NCBI GenBank assembly: GCA_025963615.1
Contig: JAOQAL010000358.1
Span: 1 to 9,683 of the forward strand
Length of the DNA: 9,683 nt
Source of the DNA: Chitinophagaceae bacterium
GTDB taxonomy: Bacteria; Bacteroidota; Bacteroidia; Chitinophagales; Chitinophagaceae
Reading direction: 5' to 3'
Shown here piece after piece: positions 1-7,423 of this stretch; positions within the stretch are counted from its first letter, which is position 1; each line of letters starts with the position of its first letter. The position numbers and the translations under genes are program-made. The notes below the pieces were generated by a model. It did not search any database and was not told where the DNA came from. It was given only the letters and a program-made list of their open reading frames with translations.

Positions 1-51
1 TTTGCCTGGTTTTTGGGTAAAAAGCCGGTCTATAATAAATACCTTGACTAG
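1..51 (+). CDS. Possible 3' end of an unknown gene cut by the window edge
   Basis: Frame 1 is open from the first base to a TAG at 49-51 and reads FAWFLGKKPVYNKYLD. The mix of aromatic and lysine residues would suit a real C-terminus in this kind of genome, but 16 codons is too short to prove coding or assign a family. A competing minus-strand reading is also open to the left edge: a GTG near position 77 would give a peptide beginning (M)ASIFRKASQG. I prefer the plus strand weakly, because the DNA after the TAG looks intergenic up to the receiver gene at 236. The rest of the stretch (52-235) shows no coding signal or clear promoter that I can support. Confidence 0.3.
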   Translation, partial: FAWFLGKKPVYNKYLD

Positions 52-235
52 CCTTTCTGAAAATACTGGCCACAAAGTTTGTTTTTCTTGCGACTTGTCT
101 GCAATGGCTACCTGATTGGTCTAACCGCTGCAGTCAACTTTCCCTGCGATCCCCGCTCATAAAACCGTTGCCGTTTAATTGGGGGGATAAGCCGGTTTGG
201 CATGAAATTTTATTCAGTCTTTTAAAATCCACAAC

Positions 236-610
236 ATGGGCTCGACTAACCATCCAAAAAACAGCATCTTGATTATTGAGGATGAACCTGATCTTTGTTT
301 ACTTCTTGAATTGATACTGAACGATGAAAAAACTACGGTCAATCATGTCAAAAGTCTCAGCGCAGCAAGGGAATTTCTTGATAAAGAAAGGCCGAACCTT
401 ATAGTTCTCGATAACCGACTGCCTGACGGTTTAGGGCTGGATTTTTTACCATTTATTACGAGTAATTACCCGCAACTCCGCGTTATCATGATTTCGGGCA
501 AAGACCGGTCAGCAGGTGATCTTGCCATAGAAAATGGAGCGCATGTATTTTTAGCTAAACCTTTCACTAAAGAAAAATTGTATAATTCAGTTCAAGCCTT
601 ATTAAATTAG
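236..610 (+). CDS. Stand-alone CheY-like response regulator receiver protein
   Basis: This 124-residue protein is a single receiver (REC) domain with no output domain. The expected landmarks are all present: the acidic pair E15/D16 in the IIEDEPD stretch that binds Mg2+, the phospho-acceptor D59 in LIVLDNRLPDG, the switch Ser S87 in VIMISG, an aromatic switch position F105, and the conserved lysine K108 in the FLAKPF motif. The family takes a phosphoryl group from a sensor histidine kinase or phosphorelay and signals by protein-protein contact, in the cytoplasm. The ATG at 236 is the only start near the N-terminal beta strand; as elsewhere in the window no Shine-Dalgarno precedes it. No kinase or effector gene is adjacent, so its partner is unknown. 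The next gene is convergent, so it is probably transcribed alone or with something to its left. The receiver assignment is firm; the pathway is not known. Confidence 0.93.
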   Translation: MGSTNHPKNSILIIEDEPDLCLLLELILNDEKTTVNHVKSLSAAREFLDKERPNLIVLDNRLPDGLGLDFLPFITSNYPQLRVIMISGKDRSAGDLAIENGAHVFLAKPFTKEKLYNSVQALLN

Positions 611-676
611 CGGGTGACCATTTGAAATCTTACTAAATCATTTATTGAATTACGAGCAGGATGAATTGCAAACAAG

Positions 677-698
677 AGGGGCTCCCCTGTTTTATATT
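677..698. terminator. Candidate bidirectional terminator between convergent genes
   Basis: AGGG at 677-680 and CCCT at 685-688 form a short GC-rich stem around a GCTC loop; a fifth G-C pair with a 2-nt loop is also possible on paper. It is followed by GTTTTATATTTA, a T-rich tail on the plus strand. It starts 66 nt after the stop of the receiver gene and lies about 90 nt beyond the stop of the minus-strand PIG-L gene. The stem is short and the tract is interrupted, so termination is plausible rather than certain; on the minus strand the tail is weaker. Confidence 0.45.
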
Positions 699-788
699 TA
701 AAAGACACCGTTATAAATACCGTACTATTTGCAATTAATGTCTATCCCTTTATGGAGGCACCAGGACTGGCAGCCATTGATTTCCTGT

Positions 789-1703
789 TCACTTATTTTG
801 TTCTGCTGAATAACCACTTTGCTTTAGCTGACTAAATAGCTGTTCTGTTTTTTTCAAAGCACCTGCATCATTGACATCAAACAAACGGAAGGTTTCTTTA
901 TCCCCTTTATAGGCTGGATTTTCCTGCATATCACCCTGCGATTTATAGGCCGCGATGACCCATTGCGAGATGACCTTGTAGGAAATCTGCTTAAGATATC
1001 CAAAATGGGTAGCTACATCGAGATAAAATGAAGGGACATCTTTTTTTATTGCTGTTTCAGGAAAACCTTCCAACACGGTAAAATCATTAGGCTTTTCATC
1101 ATTATAGGTGCTACCGGCCATTATTACCGGTCGTTTCTCTCCTTTATACCGTTGCAATGCCCGCAAGGCGAGTATCACGGCCGTTTTATGATGCCCATGT
1201 TGTCCGGAATAAGGCAGCATGGTGATGATGTAGTCGTATGATTCTTTTGCCAGTATCTGGTCCAGCCGTTTTTCAATATAGGAAACATCCCAGTTTTTGC
1301 CGGTCACATAAGGAATAGGATTCAGGTTATAATAATCATCGGGCTGATCAAAAAAATAATAATGCCTGATACCCATAATATCACCTGCCTGCATTACCTC
1401 CTGTTTACGGATTCTAGGCAAATTGTTGCGGGCAGTAACCGAATCTGTCAATTGCAATCCATAATATACAGATCCCAGTTCAGAGCCATGAAACCCACCA
1501 CCACCATCTGTCATGACTACCAGGTCAACAGTGCCTTTCAGGTCATGCGTGATTTTATACAAGATAATTGGAAAACTTGTTTCGTCATCAGGATGCGCAT
1601 TTACCACAAGTACTTTAGGGCCTGATTGTGCATGGGTTGTTGCGGTAGCACCCAGCATGAAGATATAAGCACACCAAAAAAGTTTCAATTTCAGGGATTG
1701 CAT
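789..1703 (-). CDS. Secreted PIG-L family (LmbE-like) deacetylase
   Basis: This 304-residue protein begins with a type I signal peptide: basic N-terminus, hydrophobic stretch at about residues 9-20, likely cleavage after THA at residue 25. The mature part opens with VLVVNAHPDDE, the PIG-L/LmbE hallmark (A36-H-P-D-D-E41), where H37 and D40 are the expected zinc ligands. A second motif, GQHGHHKTA (residues 167-175), should supply the third histidine. Family members are zinc-dependent hydrolases that remove N-acyl groups, typically acetyl from GlcNAc-type sugars, as in MshB, BshB and the GlcNAc-PI deacetylases. The signal peptide here argues against the cytosolic thiol-synthesis enzymes and for a periplasmic or exported enzyme acting on a glycan, lipid or antibiotic; the substrate cannot be read from sequence. 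The gene stands alone, convergent with the receiver gene and divergent from purK. Confidence 0.9.
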   Translation of the reverse strand: MQSLKLKLFWCAYIFMLGATATTHAQSGPKVLVVNAHPDDETSFPIILYKITHDLKGTVDLVVMTDGGGGFHGSELGSVYYGLQLTDSVTARNNLPRIRKQEVMQAGDIMGIRHYYFFDQPDDYYNLNPIPYVTGKNWDVSYIEKRLDQILAKESYDYIITMLPYSGQHGHHKTAVILALRALQRYKGEKRPVIMAGSTYNDEKPNDFTVLEGFPETAIKKDVPSFYLDVATHFGYLKQISYKVISQWVIAAYKSQGDMQENPAYKGDKETFRLFDVNDAGALKKTEQLFSQLKQSGYSAEQNK

Positions 1704-1756
1704 TTTGAAGATTTTATTTGAATGAGGATTGAATTTATTCCATATTTTAACAACCG

Positions 1757-1785
1757 CAAAATACGTAAGCGCTTCTCAGGACAAT
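1757..1785 (-). promoter_or_regulatory. Possible Bacteroidota-type promoter for the PIG-L gene
   Basis: On the minus strand ATTG (1785-1782) is followed after 18 nt by TATTTTG (1763-1757). This resembles the Bacteroidota pattern TTTG - about 19 nt - TAnnTTTG, but the -7 element is one base short. A start about 6 nt downstream would leave a 5' leader of roughly 45-50 nt before the ATG at 1703. Confidence 0.33.
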
Positions 1786-1860
1786 GGCCGATTTTACTGA
1801 GCCATGTAAACTCATGAATGGCTGTAGCGGCAGCCATAATAAATGTAAACCCTGCAACCT

Positions 1861-1868
1861 TATCTTTG
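1861..1868 (+). promoter_or_regulatory. Bacteroidota -7 promoter element for purK
   Basis: TATCTTTG matches the Bacteroidota -7 consensus TAnnTTTG exactly and sits only 4 nt before the purK ATG at 1873. Transcription would start at or within a few bases of the start codon, giving a leaderless or nearly leaderless mRNA. No clear -33 TTG element is visible at the usual distance upstream. Confidence 0.6.
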
Positions 1869-1872
1869 CGTC

Positions 1873-2994
1873 ATGAAAAAAATAGGCATTCTTGGTGGCG
1901 GTCAGCTTGGGCGTATGTTATTACAGGCAGCCGCCAATTATCATGTTGAAACGTTTGTATTGGAAAATGACCCTGAATGCCCTGCCGCACACCTCTGTCA
2001 TAATTTTACAAAAGGGGATATTAAAGACTTTGATGCGGTATATAATTTTGGAAAGGGACTTGATGCGGTTACTATTGAAATTGAAAATGTAAACATCGAA
2101 GCATTGGAAAAGCTGGAAGCAGAAGGTGTAAAAATTTTTCCAAAACCTTCCGTGCTGAGGACGATCAAGAATAAGATCCTCCAAAAACAATACTATAAGG
2201 AGTTCCAAATACCTACGGCTGATTTCAGAATTACCAACCATTATGCGGAACTGGGTGAAATGGAAGATTTTCTTCCGGCTGTTCATAAATTAGGTGAAGG
2301 CGGTTATGATGGTAAAGGAGTTCAGATTATCCGCACAAAAAATGATATTGATAAAGGATTTGAAGCTCCTTCCGTGCTGGAGAAATTAATATCCATTGAT
2401 AAGGAAATAGCCATCATCATTGCCATCAATGAAAAACGGGAAACGGCGATTTATCCGCCGGTAGCCATGCTATTCGACCCCAACCTTAATTTGCTCGATT
2501 ACCAGCTATGCCCGGCCGAACTTGAGAAGCAAAAGCTATGGAAAATAGAGGCCATGGCATTGGCCGTGGTCCGTAATTTCAACTCGCCCGGTATTTTCGC
2601 AGTCGAAATGTTTGTGGACAGGAATGGAGATGTATTTGTAAATGAGACGGCGCCGCGGGTTCATAACAGCGGTCATCATACCATTGAAGCGCATTACTGC
2701 TCGCAGTTTGATATGCTGTGGCGGGTCATGCTTAATTATCCTTTGGGCAATACCAGTTGCATTCTTCCTTCGATCATGGTAAATATTATAGGAGCTGAAG
2801 GCTACTCCGGCGATGTAGTATACGAAGGACTCGGGGAAGTTTTAAAAATTGAAAATGCCTTTGTACACCTTTACGGAAAAAAGCAGACTAAACCAGGCCG
2901 TAAGATGGGGCATGTTACCATGATGTCAAATGATAAACAGGATTTATTGCACAAATCCAATAAGGTCAAAATGAGCTTAACGGTAAAATCCTGA
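1873..2994 (+). CDS. purK: 5-(carboxyamino)imidazole ribonucleotide synthase PurK
   Basis: PurK is an ATP-grasp enzyme that uses ATP and bicarbonate to turn AIR into N5-CAIR in de novo purine synthesis; PurE then rearranges the product. The 373-residue protein is close to the usual length (E. coli 355). It shows the N-terminal glycine-rich MKKIGILGGGQLGRM stretch (residues 1-15), the ATP-grasp glycine loop GEGGYDGKG (141-149), the VLEKLISIDKE strand (168-178), the active-site block NETAPRVHNSGHHTIEA (257-273) and the C-terminal PurK signature HLYGKKQTKPGRKMGHVTM (332-350). The block carries a Val where many homologues have Pro (APRPHNSGH). The ATG at 1873 begins exactly at the Rossmann-like strand and sits 4 nt after a TAnnTTTG element, so the start is secure. 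Its functional partner purE is on the same strand but about 6 kb downstream. Confidence 0.97.
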   Translation: MKKIGILGGGQLGRMLLQAAANYHVETFVLENDPECPAAHLCHNFTKGDIKDFDAVYNFGKGLDAVTIEIENVNIEALEKLEAEGVKIFPKPSVLRTIKNKILQKQYYKEFQIPTADFRITNHYAELGEMEDFLPAVHKLGEGGYDGKGVQIIRTKNDIDKGFEAPSVLEKLISIDKEIAIIIAINEKRETAIYPPVAMLFDPNLNLLDYQLCPAELEKQKLWKIEAMALAVVRNFNSPGIFAVEMFVDRNGDVFVNETAPRVHNSGHHTIEAHYCSQFDMLWRVMLNYPLGNTSCILPSIMVNIIGAEGYSGDVVYEGLGEVLKIENAFVHLYGKKQTKPGRKMGHVTMMSNDKQDLLHKSNKVKMSLTVKS

Positions 2995-3090
2995 TTATTC
3001 CTCTTATCCGAAACTTGAACCGCTCATAATTTTCAGAATTATACAGCAGGAAACAGAACCCATTGAGCGTCTAAAGAAGCTGACTTCTGT

Positions 3091-3098
3091 TATCTTTA
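3091..3098 (+). promoter_or_regulatory. Possible -7 element for the efflux operon
   Basis: TATCTTTA differs from the Bacteroidota TAnnTTTG -7 consensus only at the last base and lies 23 nt before the GTG start of the adaptor gene. A TTG at 3063-3065 is the nearest -33 candidate, but the spacing (25 nt) is long. The 2995-3121 gap otherwise contains only a weak AT-rich hairpin (3026-3031 with 3037-3042), so transcription might also continue from purK. Confidence 0.4.
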
Positions 3099-3121
3099 CT
3101 CCTTTAACCAATTTACAGCAC

Positions 3122-4189
3122 GTGAGACCCAAACTAGACCCATACTTTGCGCTACCGTTATTTTTTCTATCACTTATTATTGTTTATAGTTGCGGAGAAA
3201 AAGATAAAAAGCAGTTGGCTACCCAGCCAGGTGGCAACAGGCAACAGACCATCCAGGTAGATGGATATGTAGTAAAGATCCAGGCGCTTGGCGAAAATGT
3301 TGAAGTTCCGGGCTCCCTGATCGCGAATGAAGCTACAGAAATTCATCCCGAAATTTCCGGAAGAGTAGTTCAACTAAATGTTAGTGAAGGCCGGTTTGTT
3401 TCAAAAGGGACTTTACTGGCTAAGATATACGATGGTGACCTTCAGGCGCAATTAAAAAAACTACAGGTGCAATTGCAGATTGCCAATCAGAATGAAGATC
3501 GCTCTTCCCAGTTATTAAAGATCCAGGGTATCAGCCAGCAGGATTATGATGCCAGCTTGTTAAATGTAAATAACATCAAAGCTGATATTGAAATAACCCA
3601 CACAAGTATCACAAAAACAGAGATTAGGGCGCCCTTTAATGGCAAATTAGGCTTAAAGAATATCAGTATGGGCGCCTTCGTAACTCCCCAGACAATTGTG
3701 GCGACGATACAGCAGACCGATATTTTGAAACTTGACTTTTCGGTGCCTGAAAAATATACATCCCAAATCAAGACGGGCCAACTCGTTAGTTTCACCACAG
3801 AGGGCGGGAAAAAAAGCTATTCAGCAAAAATAATGGCGACGGAATCGGCGGTTGCACAAAATACAAGAAGCCTGATGATCCGGGCGATTGTTCAAAATAA
3901 AAATGCCGATTTATTGCCGGGTGTATTTGCCAAAGTTATCCTCGACTTTGATCCCGATCCCAACTCCATTGCAATACCTACCCAAGCTGTGATTCCGCAG
4001 GCAAGGGGAAAGAAAGTGATAATCTACCAGGGTGGTTTGGCCAAGTTTGCTGACGTCACTACGGGTTTGCGTGATTCCGCCACGATCCAGATCACCAGTG
4101 GCTTAAAAGCTGGCGATACAATAGTAACAACTGGTTTATTAAGTTTAAGACCGGATTCGAAGATTCAGGTGAACAAGATCATTAACTAG
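3122..4189 (+). CDS. RND efflux periplasmic adaptor (membrane fusion protein), lipoprotein
   Basis: This 355-residue protein is an AcrA/MexA-type adaptor that links an inner-membrane RND pump to an outer-membrane channel. A lipoprotein signal covers residues 1-24: hydrophobic ALPLFFLSLIIVYS followed by C24, the predicted lipidated cysteine. Two biotinyl-lipoyl half-motifs follow at about 70-103 (EISGRVVQLNVSEGRFVSKG) and 162-196 (TEIRAPFNGKLGLKN onward). They flank a predicted alpha-hairpin (about 103-160) rich in Gln, Lys and Leu. A beta-barrel (about 203-275) and a membrane-proximal domain (about 284-350) complete the fold. The GTG at 3122 is taken as the start: the frame has no ATG upstream as far as I followed it (to about 3060), and a start inside the signal would destroy it. 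The stop shares its last G with the GTTTATN repeat. It lies 107 nt before the pump gene, presumably in the same operon. Confidence 0.94.
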   Translation: MRPKLDPYFALPLFFLSLIIVYSCGEKDKKQLATQPGGNRQQTIQVDGYVVKIQALGENVEVPGSLIANEATEIHPEISGRVVQLNVSEGRFVSKGTLLAKIYDGDLQAQLKKLQVQLQIANQNEDRSSQLLKIQGISQQDYDASLLNVNNIKADIEITHTSITKTEIRAPFNGKLGLKNISMGAFVTPQTIVATIQQTDILKLDFSVPEKYTSQIKTGQLVSFTTEGGKKSYSAKIMATESAVAQNTRSLMIRAIVQNKNADLLPGVFAKVILDFDPDPNSIAIPTQAVIPQARGKKVIIYQGGLAKFADVTTGLRDSATIQITSGLKAGDTIVTTGLLSLRPDSKIQVNKIIN

Positions 4190-4290
4190 TTTATTGTTTA
4201 TAGTTTCTTTTATAAAGAGGTTCTTTATACGCAAGCAATTTTCTGTAGGAAGAAGCATAACACAAACTATAAACCATAAACCATAAACTC
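4189..4290. repeat. Inverted 7-bp-periodic repeat filling the adaptor/pump gap
   Basis: The left arm 4189-4206 reads GTTTATT, GTTTATA, GTTT in strict 7-bp register, starting at the G of the adaptor's TAG stop. The right arm 4264-4290 reads AAACTAT, AAACCAT, AAACCAT, AAACTC in the same register and ends 6 nt before the pump ATG. Reverse-complementing 4264-4281 gives 17 matches out of 18 to the left arm, so the transcript can fold stop-to-start into a long A/U-rich stem. An independent hairpin sits between the arms. The same units recur after the outer-membrane channel gene. What the element does is unknown. Confidence 0.75.
4211..4229. other. Perfect 8-bp hairpin nested inside the inverted repeat
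   Basis: TATAAAGA (4211-4218), loop GGT, TCTTTATA (4222-4229) form an exact 8-bp stem. It starts 4 nt after the left repeat arm. It is AT-rich with no T-tract after it, so it looks more like an mRNA processing or stability structure, or the core of a small palindromic element, than an intrinsic terminator. Confidence 0.5.
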
Positions 4291-4296
4291 TTTCGA

Positions 4297-7200
4297 ATGA
4301 ATATATCAGAACTTAGCCTGCGACGACCAGTACTTGCGATAGTGATGAATATCATTATTGTAGTGTTTGGTATCATCGGGTTCAAATTTTTGGGTATCCG
4401 CGACTACCCCGCCATTGACCCTCCTAATGTAAATGTGCGTACATCCTATGCCGGGGCGAATGCCGATATCATAGAAACACAGGTGACCGAGCCACTCGAA
4501 AAATCCATTAATGGTATTGCCGGTGTAAGAAATATTACGTCATCCAGCAGTAATGGCACCAGCAGTATCAATGTGGAATTTGATCTCAGCATCAATCTGG
4601 AAGCTGCTGCCAATGATGTAAGAGATAAGGTATCCCAGGCTATACGCTCATTACCGCCGGACCTCGAAGCGCCCCCGGTGGTATCAAAAGCAGATGCCAG
4701 TTCCGATGCGATACTTTCCATGACGGTGCAAAGCGACACCAGGAATCAGTTGCAGATGACAGAATATGCAAACAATGTGTTAGTTGAAAGATTACAAACT
4801 ATACCTGGCGTAAGTGGCATACAGATCTGGGGCGAAAAACGCTATGCCATGCGTATCTGGATAGATCCTGCAAAATTAACTGCTTATGGTCTTACACCAG
4901 GAGATGTACAGGCCGCTTTATTAAAAGAAAATGTAGAACTTCCCTCTGGAAAAATATCCGGAAATGCGACCGAATTAACGGTAAGGACTTTCGGAAGACT
5001 GAATACGGAAGATGAATTCAATAATATCATTATCAAAAACAGTAATGGCGCTGATGTCCGGGTGAAAGATATAGGGGAAGCCGTGTTAGGACCGGAAAAT
5101 GAAGAAACCATTTTAAAGGAAAGCGGTATCCCAATGATTGGGTTGGCCATTATACCTCAGCCGGGTTCTAATTATGTTGCCATATCCGATGAATTTTATA
5201 AACGACTTGACCAGATTAAAAAAGATGTTCCCGCCGATGTAAAGATCAATATAGCCCTGGATCAAACGAAATTTATCAAAAAATCTATTTCAGAAGTAGA
5301 AGAAACGCTGGTCATTTCCATCATTCTGGTGATCCTGATTATTTACCTCTTCTTCCGCGACTGGATGATTGCGATCCGCCCGTTGATTGATATTCCCGTT
5401 TCACTCATTGGCGCTTTCTTTATTATGTACCTGATGGGATATACGATTAATGTCCTTTCACTATTGGCTATCGTGTTGGCTACCGGGCTTGTGGTAGATG
5501 ATGGTATCGTGGTAACGGAAAACATTTATAAAAAGATGGAAAAGGGCATGGACAAATGGCAGGCGGCCCTCGAAGGTTCCAAAGAAATTTATTTCGCAGT
5601 CATCGCCACGTCTATTACGTTAGCCGTTGTTTTTCTTCCAATCATTTTTCTACAAGGATTTGTGGGAAGCCTGTTTCGCGAGTTTGGCATCGTGGTAGCC
5701 GGTGCAGTATTGATCTCCGCGTTTGTTTCACTTACATTAACCCCTGTATTGAACGTAAAATTGACACGCAAGGGCGGAGTTCATAAACACTCCTGGTTTT
5801 ATAACAAAACAGAACCTTTTTTCCGGTGGATGGAAGACGGCTATAAAGCCTCGTTAACAAAATTTATGAAAGTGCGGTGGGTGGCATTTATTATTATCGC
5901 CGCTTGTGCCGCTATCATTTATTTCATCGGGGGCAGTCTTCAATCTGAACTGGCGCCCATGGAAGACAGAAGCCAGTTTCGCCTGCAATTAACCGCGCCG
6001 GAAGGAACCTCCTATGACGCCATGGATAAATACGTTGACCGGTTATCCGATTTAATGGTGGATTCTGTGCCTGAAAAACAAACAGTGCTGACGGTAACAT
6101 CGCCGGGTTTTAGCGGATCGGGTAATGCCAATACAGGCTTTGTACGTGTGTCCCTGGTTGATCCGAAAGATCGAACCAGGTCGCAGGAGGAAATTGTAAA
6201 TATGGTAAACCAAAATTTACCAAAATATAATGAAGGACGGGCATTCGCCATCCAGGAACAAACGATCTCGGTAAACCGCCGGGGTGGACAACCTGTTCAG
6301 TTCGTTATTCAGAATAATAATTTTGATAAACTCACACAGATACTTCCCAAGTTTCTGGAAGAAGCGAACAAGAGTTCGGTCTTGCAGCAGGTGGATGTCG
6401 ATTTAAAGTTTAACAAACCTGAATTACGTGTTGAAATTGATCGTATTAAAGCTGCCGAACTTGGGGTAAGTGTAAATGATATTTCAGAGACATTGCAGTT
6501 AGCTTATAGTAACAGGAGACTCGGTTATTTTACCAAAGAAGGTAAACAATACCAGGTAATGGGACAGGTAGCAAGAAGTGACCGGGATGATCCGAACGAT
6601 ATGAAATCTTTGTTTGTGCGCAATATCCGTGGTGATATGATCAGCCTGGACAACCTGGTGAAAGTGCAGGAGTCAAACACCCCTCCTACTATCTATCACT
6701 TTAACCGGTATAAATCCGCAACGATATCAGCCGGTTTACAAGCGGGCAAGACCGTTGGTGACGGTATAAAGGAAATGGAAAGAATTTCTGATAAATTATT
6801 AGATGAATCCTTTGCAACATCCTTATCGGGCTCATCCCGGGATTTTGCTGAAAGCTCCAGTAATACCAGCTTTGCATTTTTACTGGCGCTGGGATTAATC
6901 TTTTTAATTCTCGCCGCCCAGTTTGAAAGTTTTGTCGACCCCTTTATTATCATGGTAACAGTACCTCTCGCTATTGCCGGTGCGGTTCTGTCTCTATGGA
7001 TATTCGGACACACACTAAATATATTTTCACAAATTGGTATGATCATGCTGATCGGGCTGGTAACCAAGAATGGCATCCTGATCGTGGAATTTGCCAATCA
7101 AAACCGGTTGAAGGGCATGAAGCGGACGGAAGCTGCTATATTTTCCGCTACGCAACGATTACGTCCTATATTAATGACAAGCCTTGCTATGTCGCTCGGT

Positions 7201-7413
7201 GCATTGCCCCTGGCATTATCCTTAGGAGCAGCCGCAACCAGCCGCATTCCCCTGGGCGTAGTCATCGTGGGGGGCATCATGTTCTCATTGATATTAACGC
7301 TGTTTGTACTGCCGGCCATGTACTCCTATCTTTCTTCTGCAAAGAAGAGAAGCGCATTGGATGATTTAATACCTGCCACAGTCCCCACAGAAAAAAAGGC
7401 AGAGCTTGTTTAA
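4297..7413 (+). CDS. AcrB/MexB-like RND multidrug efflux pump (HAE-1 type)
   Basis: This 1038-residue protein has the length and duplicated layout of an RND drug/proton antiporter of the inner membrane. TM1 lies near residues 11-33, a porter loop follows to about 335, TM2-6 at about 337-490, TM7 near 527-546, a second porter loop to about 855, and TM8-12 at about 856-1014. The proton-relay residues are visible: D401 and D402 in GLVVDDGIVVTEN (TM4), K924 in GLVTKNGILIVEF (TM10), and R954 and T961 in QRLRPILMTSLA (TM11), matching E. coli AcrB D407, D408, K940, R971 and T978. Such pumps form trimers and export amphiphilic drugs, dyes or bile-salt-like compounds using the proton gradient. The acidic relay argues for the HAE-1 branch rather than metal (HME) pumps. 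The ATG at 4297 precedes the canonical ISELSLRRPV amphipathic helix, so the start is firm. No TetR/AcrR regulator is next to it. The actual substrate is unknown. Confidence 0.97.
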   Translation: MNISELSLRRPVLAIVMNIIIVVFGIIGFKFLGIRDYPAIDPPNVNVRTSYAGANADIIETQVTEPLEKSINGIAGVRNITSSSSNGTSSINVEFDLSINLEAAANDVRDKVSQAIRSLPPDLEAPPVVSKADASSDAILSMTVQSDTRNQLQMTEYANNVLVERLQTIPGVSGIQIWGEKRYAMRIWIDPAKLTAYGLTPGDVQAALLKENVELPSGKISGNATELTVRTFGRLNTEDEFNNIIIKNSNGADVRVKDIGEAVLGPENEETILKESGIPMIGLAIIPQPGSNYVAISDEFYKRLDQIKKDVPADVKINIALDQTKFIKKSISEVEETLVISIILVILIIYLFFRDWMIAIRPLIDIPVSLIGAFFIMYLMGYTINVLSLLAIVLATGLVVDDGIVVTENIYKKMEKGMDKWQAALEGSKEIYFAVIATSITLAVVFLPIIFLQGFVGSLFREFGIVVAGAVLISAFVSLTLTPVLNVKLTRKGGVHKHSWFYNKTEPFFRWMEDGYKASLTKFMKVRWVAFIIIAACAAIIYFIGGSLQSELAPMEDRSQFRLQLTAPEGTSYDAMDKYVDRLSDLMVDSVPEKQTVLTVTSPGFSGSGNANTGFVRVSLVDPKDRTRSQEEIVNMVNQNLPKYNEGRAFAIQEQTISVNRRGGQPVQFVIQNNNFDKLTQILPKFLEEANKSSVLQQVDVDLKFNKPELRVEIDRIKAAELGVSVNDISETLQLAYSNRRLGYFTKEGKQYQVMGQVARSDRDDPNDMKSLFVRNIRGDMISLDNLVKVQESNTPPTIYHFNRYKSATISAGLQAGKTVGDGIKEMERISDKLLDESFATSLSGSSRDFAESSSNTSFAFLLALGLIFLILAAQFESFVDPFIIMVTVPLAIAGAVLSLWIFGHTLNIFSQIGMIMLIGLVTKNGILIVEFANQNRLKGMKRTEAAIFSATQRLRPILMTSLAMSLGALPLALSLGAAATSRIPLGVVIVGGIMFSLILTLFVLPAMYSYLSSAKKRSALDDLIPATVPTEKKAELV

Positions 7414-7423
7414 AATTGCAAAC

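Noticed and set aside
162..198. AAACCG/CGGTTT inverted repeat upstream of the receiver gene
   Set aside because: Only 6 bp separated by 25 nt with no extension; not distinguishable from chance.
1362..1625. 87-codon plus-strand open frame inside the PIG-L gene
   Set aside because: It lies entirely opposite a well-supported gene, has no family signature and its composition looks like an antisense shadow.
1767..1774. AAGCGCTT palindrome resembling the core of a LacI-family operator
   Set aside because: Eight-base palindromes are expected dozens of times in a window this size, the flanks are not symmetric and no LacI-type regulator is present.
3026..3042. ATAATT/AATTAT hairpin after purK as a terminator
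   Set aside because: The stem is entirely A-T and lacks a T-tract, so it should not terminate efficiently.
3182..3191. GTTTATAGTT inside the adaptor gene, matching the heptad repeat unit
   Set aside because: It encodes part of the lipoprotein signal (IVYSC), is a single unit without an array, and is best explained by chance.
6696..7097. 133-codon minus-strand open frame opposite the pump gene
   Set aside because: It is antisense to conserved TM8-10 coding sequence; long antisense frames are expected from the codon pattern there, and no motif is visible.
7406..7423. TTG start that would make the channel gene overlap the pump gene by 8 nt
   Set aside because: It only prepends FKIAN-type residues before a normal basic n-region; the ATG at 7424 gives a standard signal peptide and needs no rare start.
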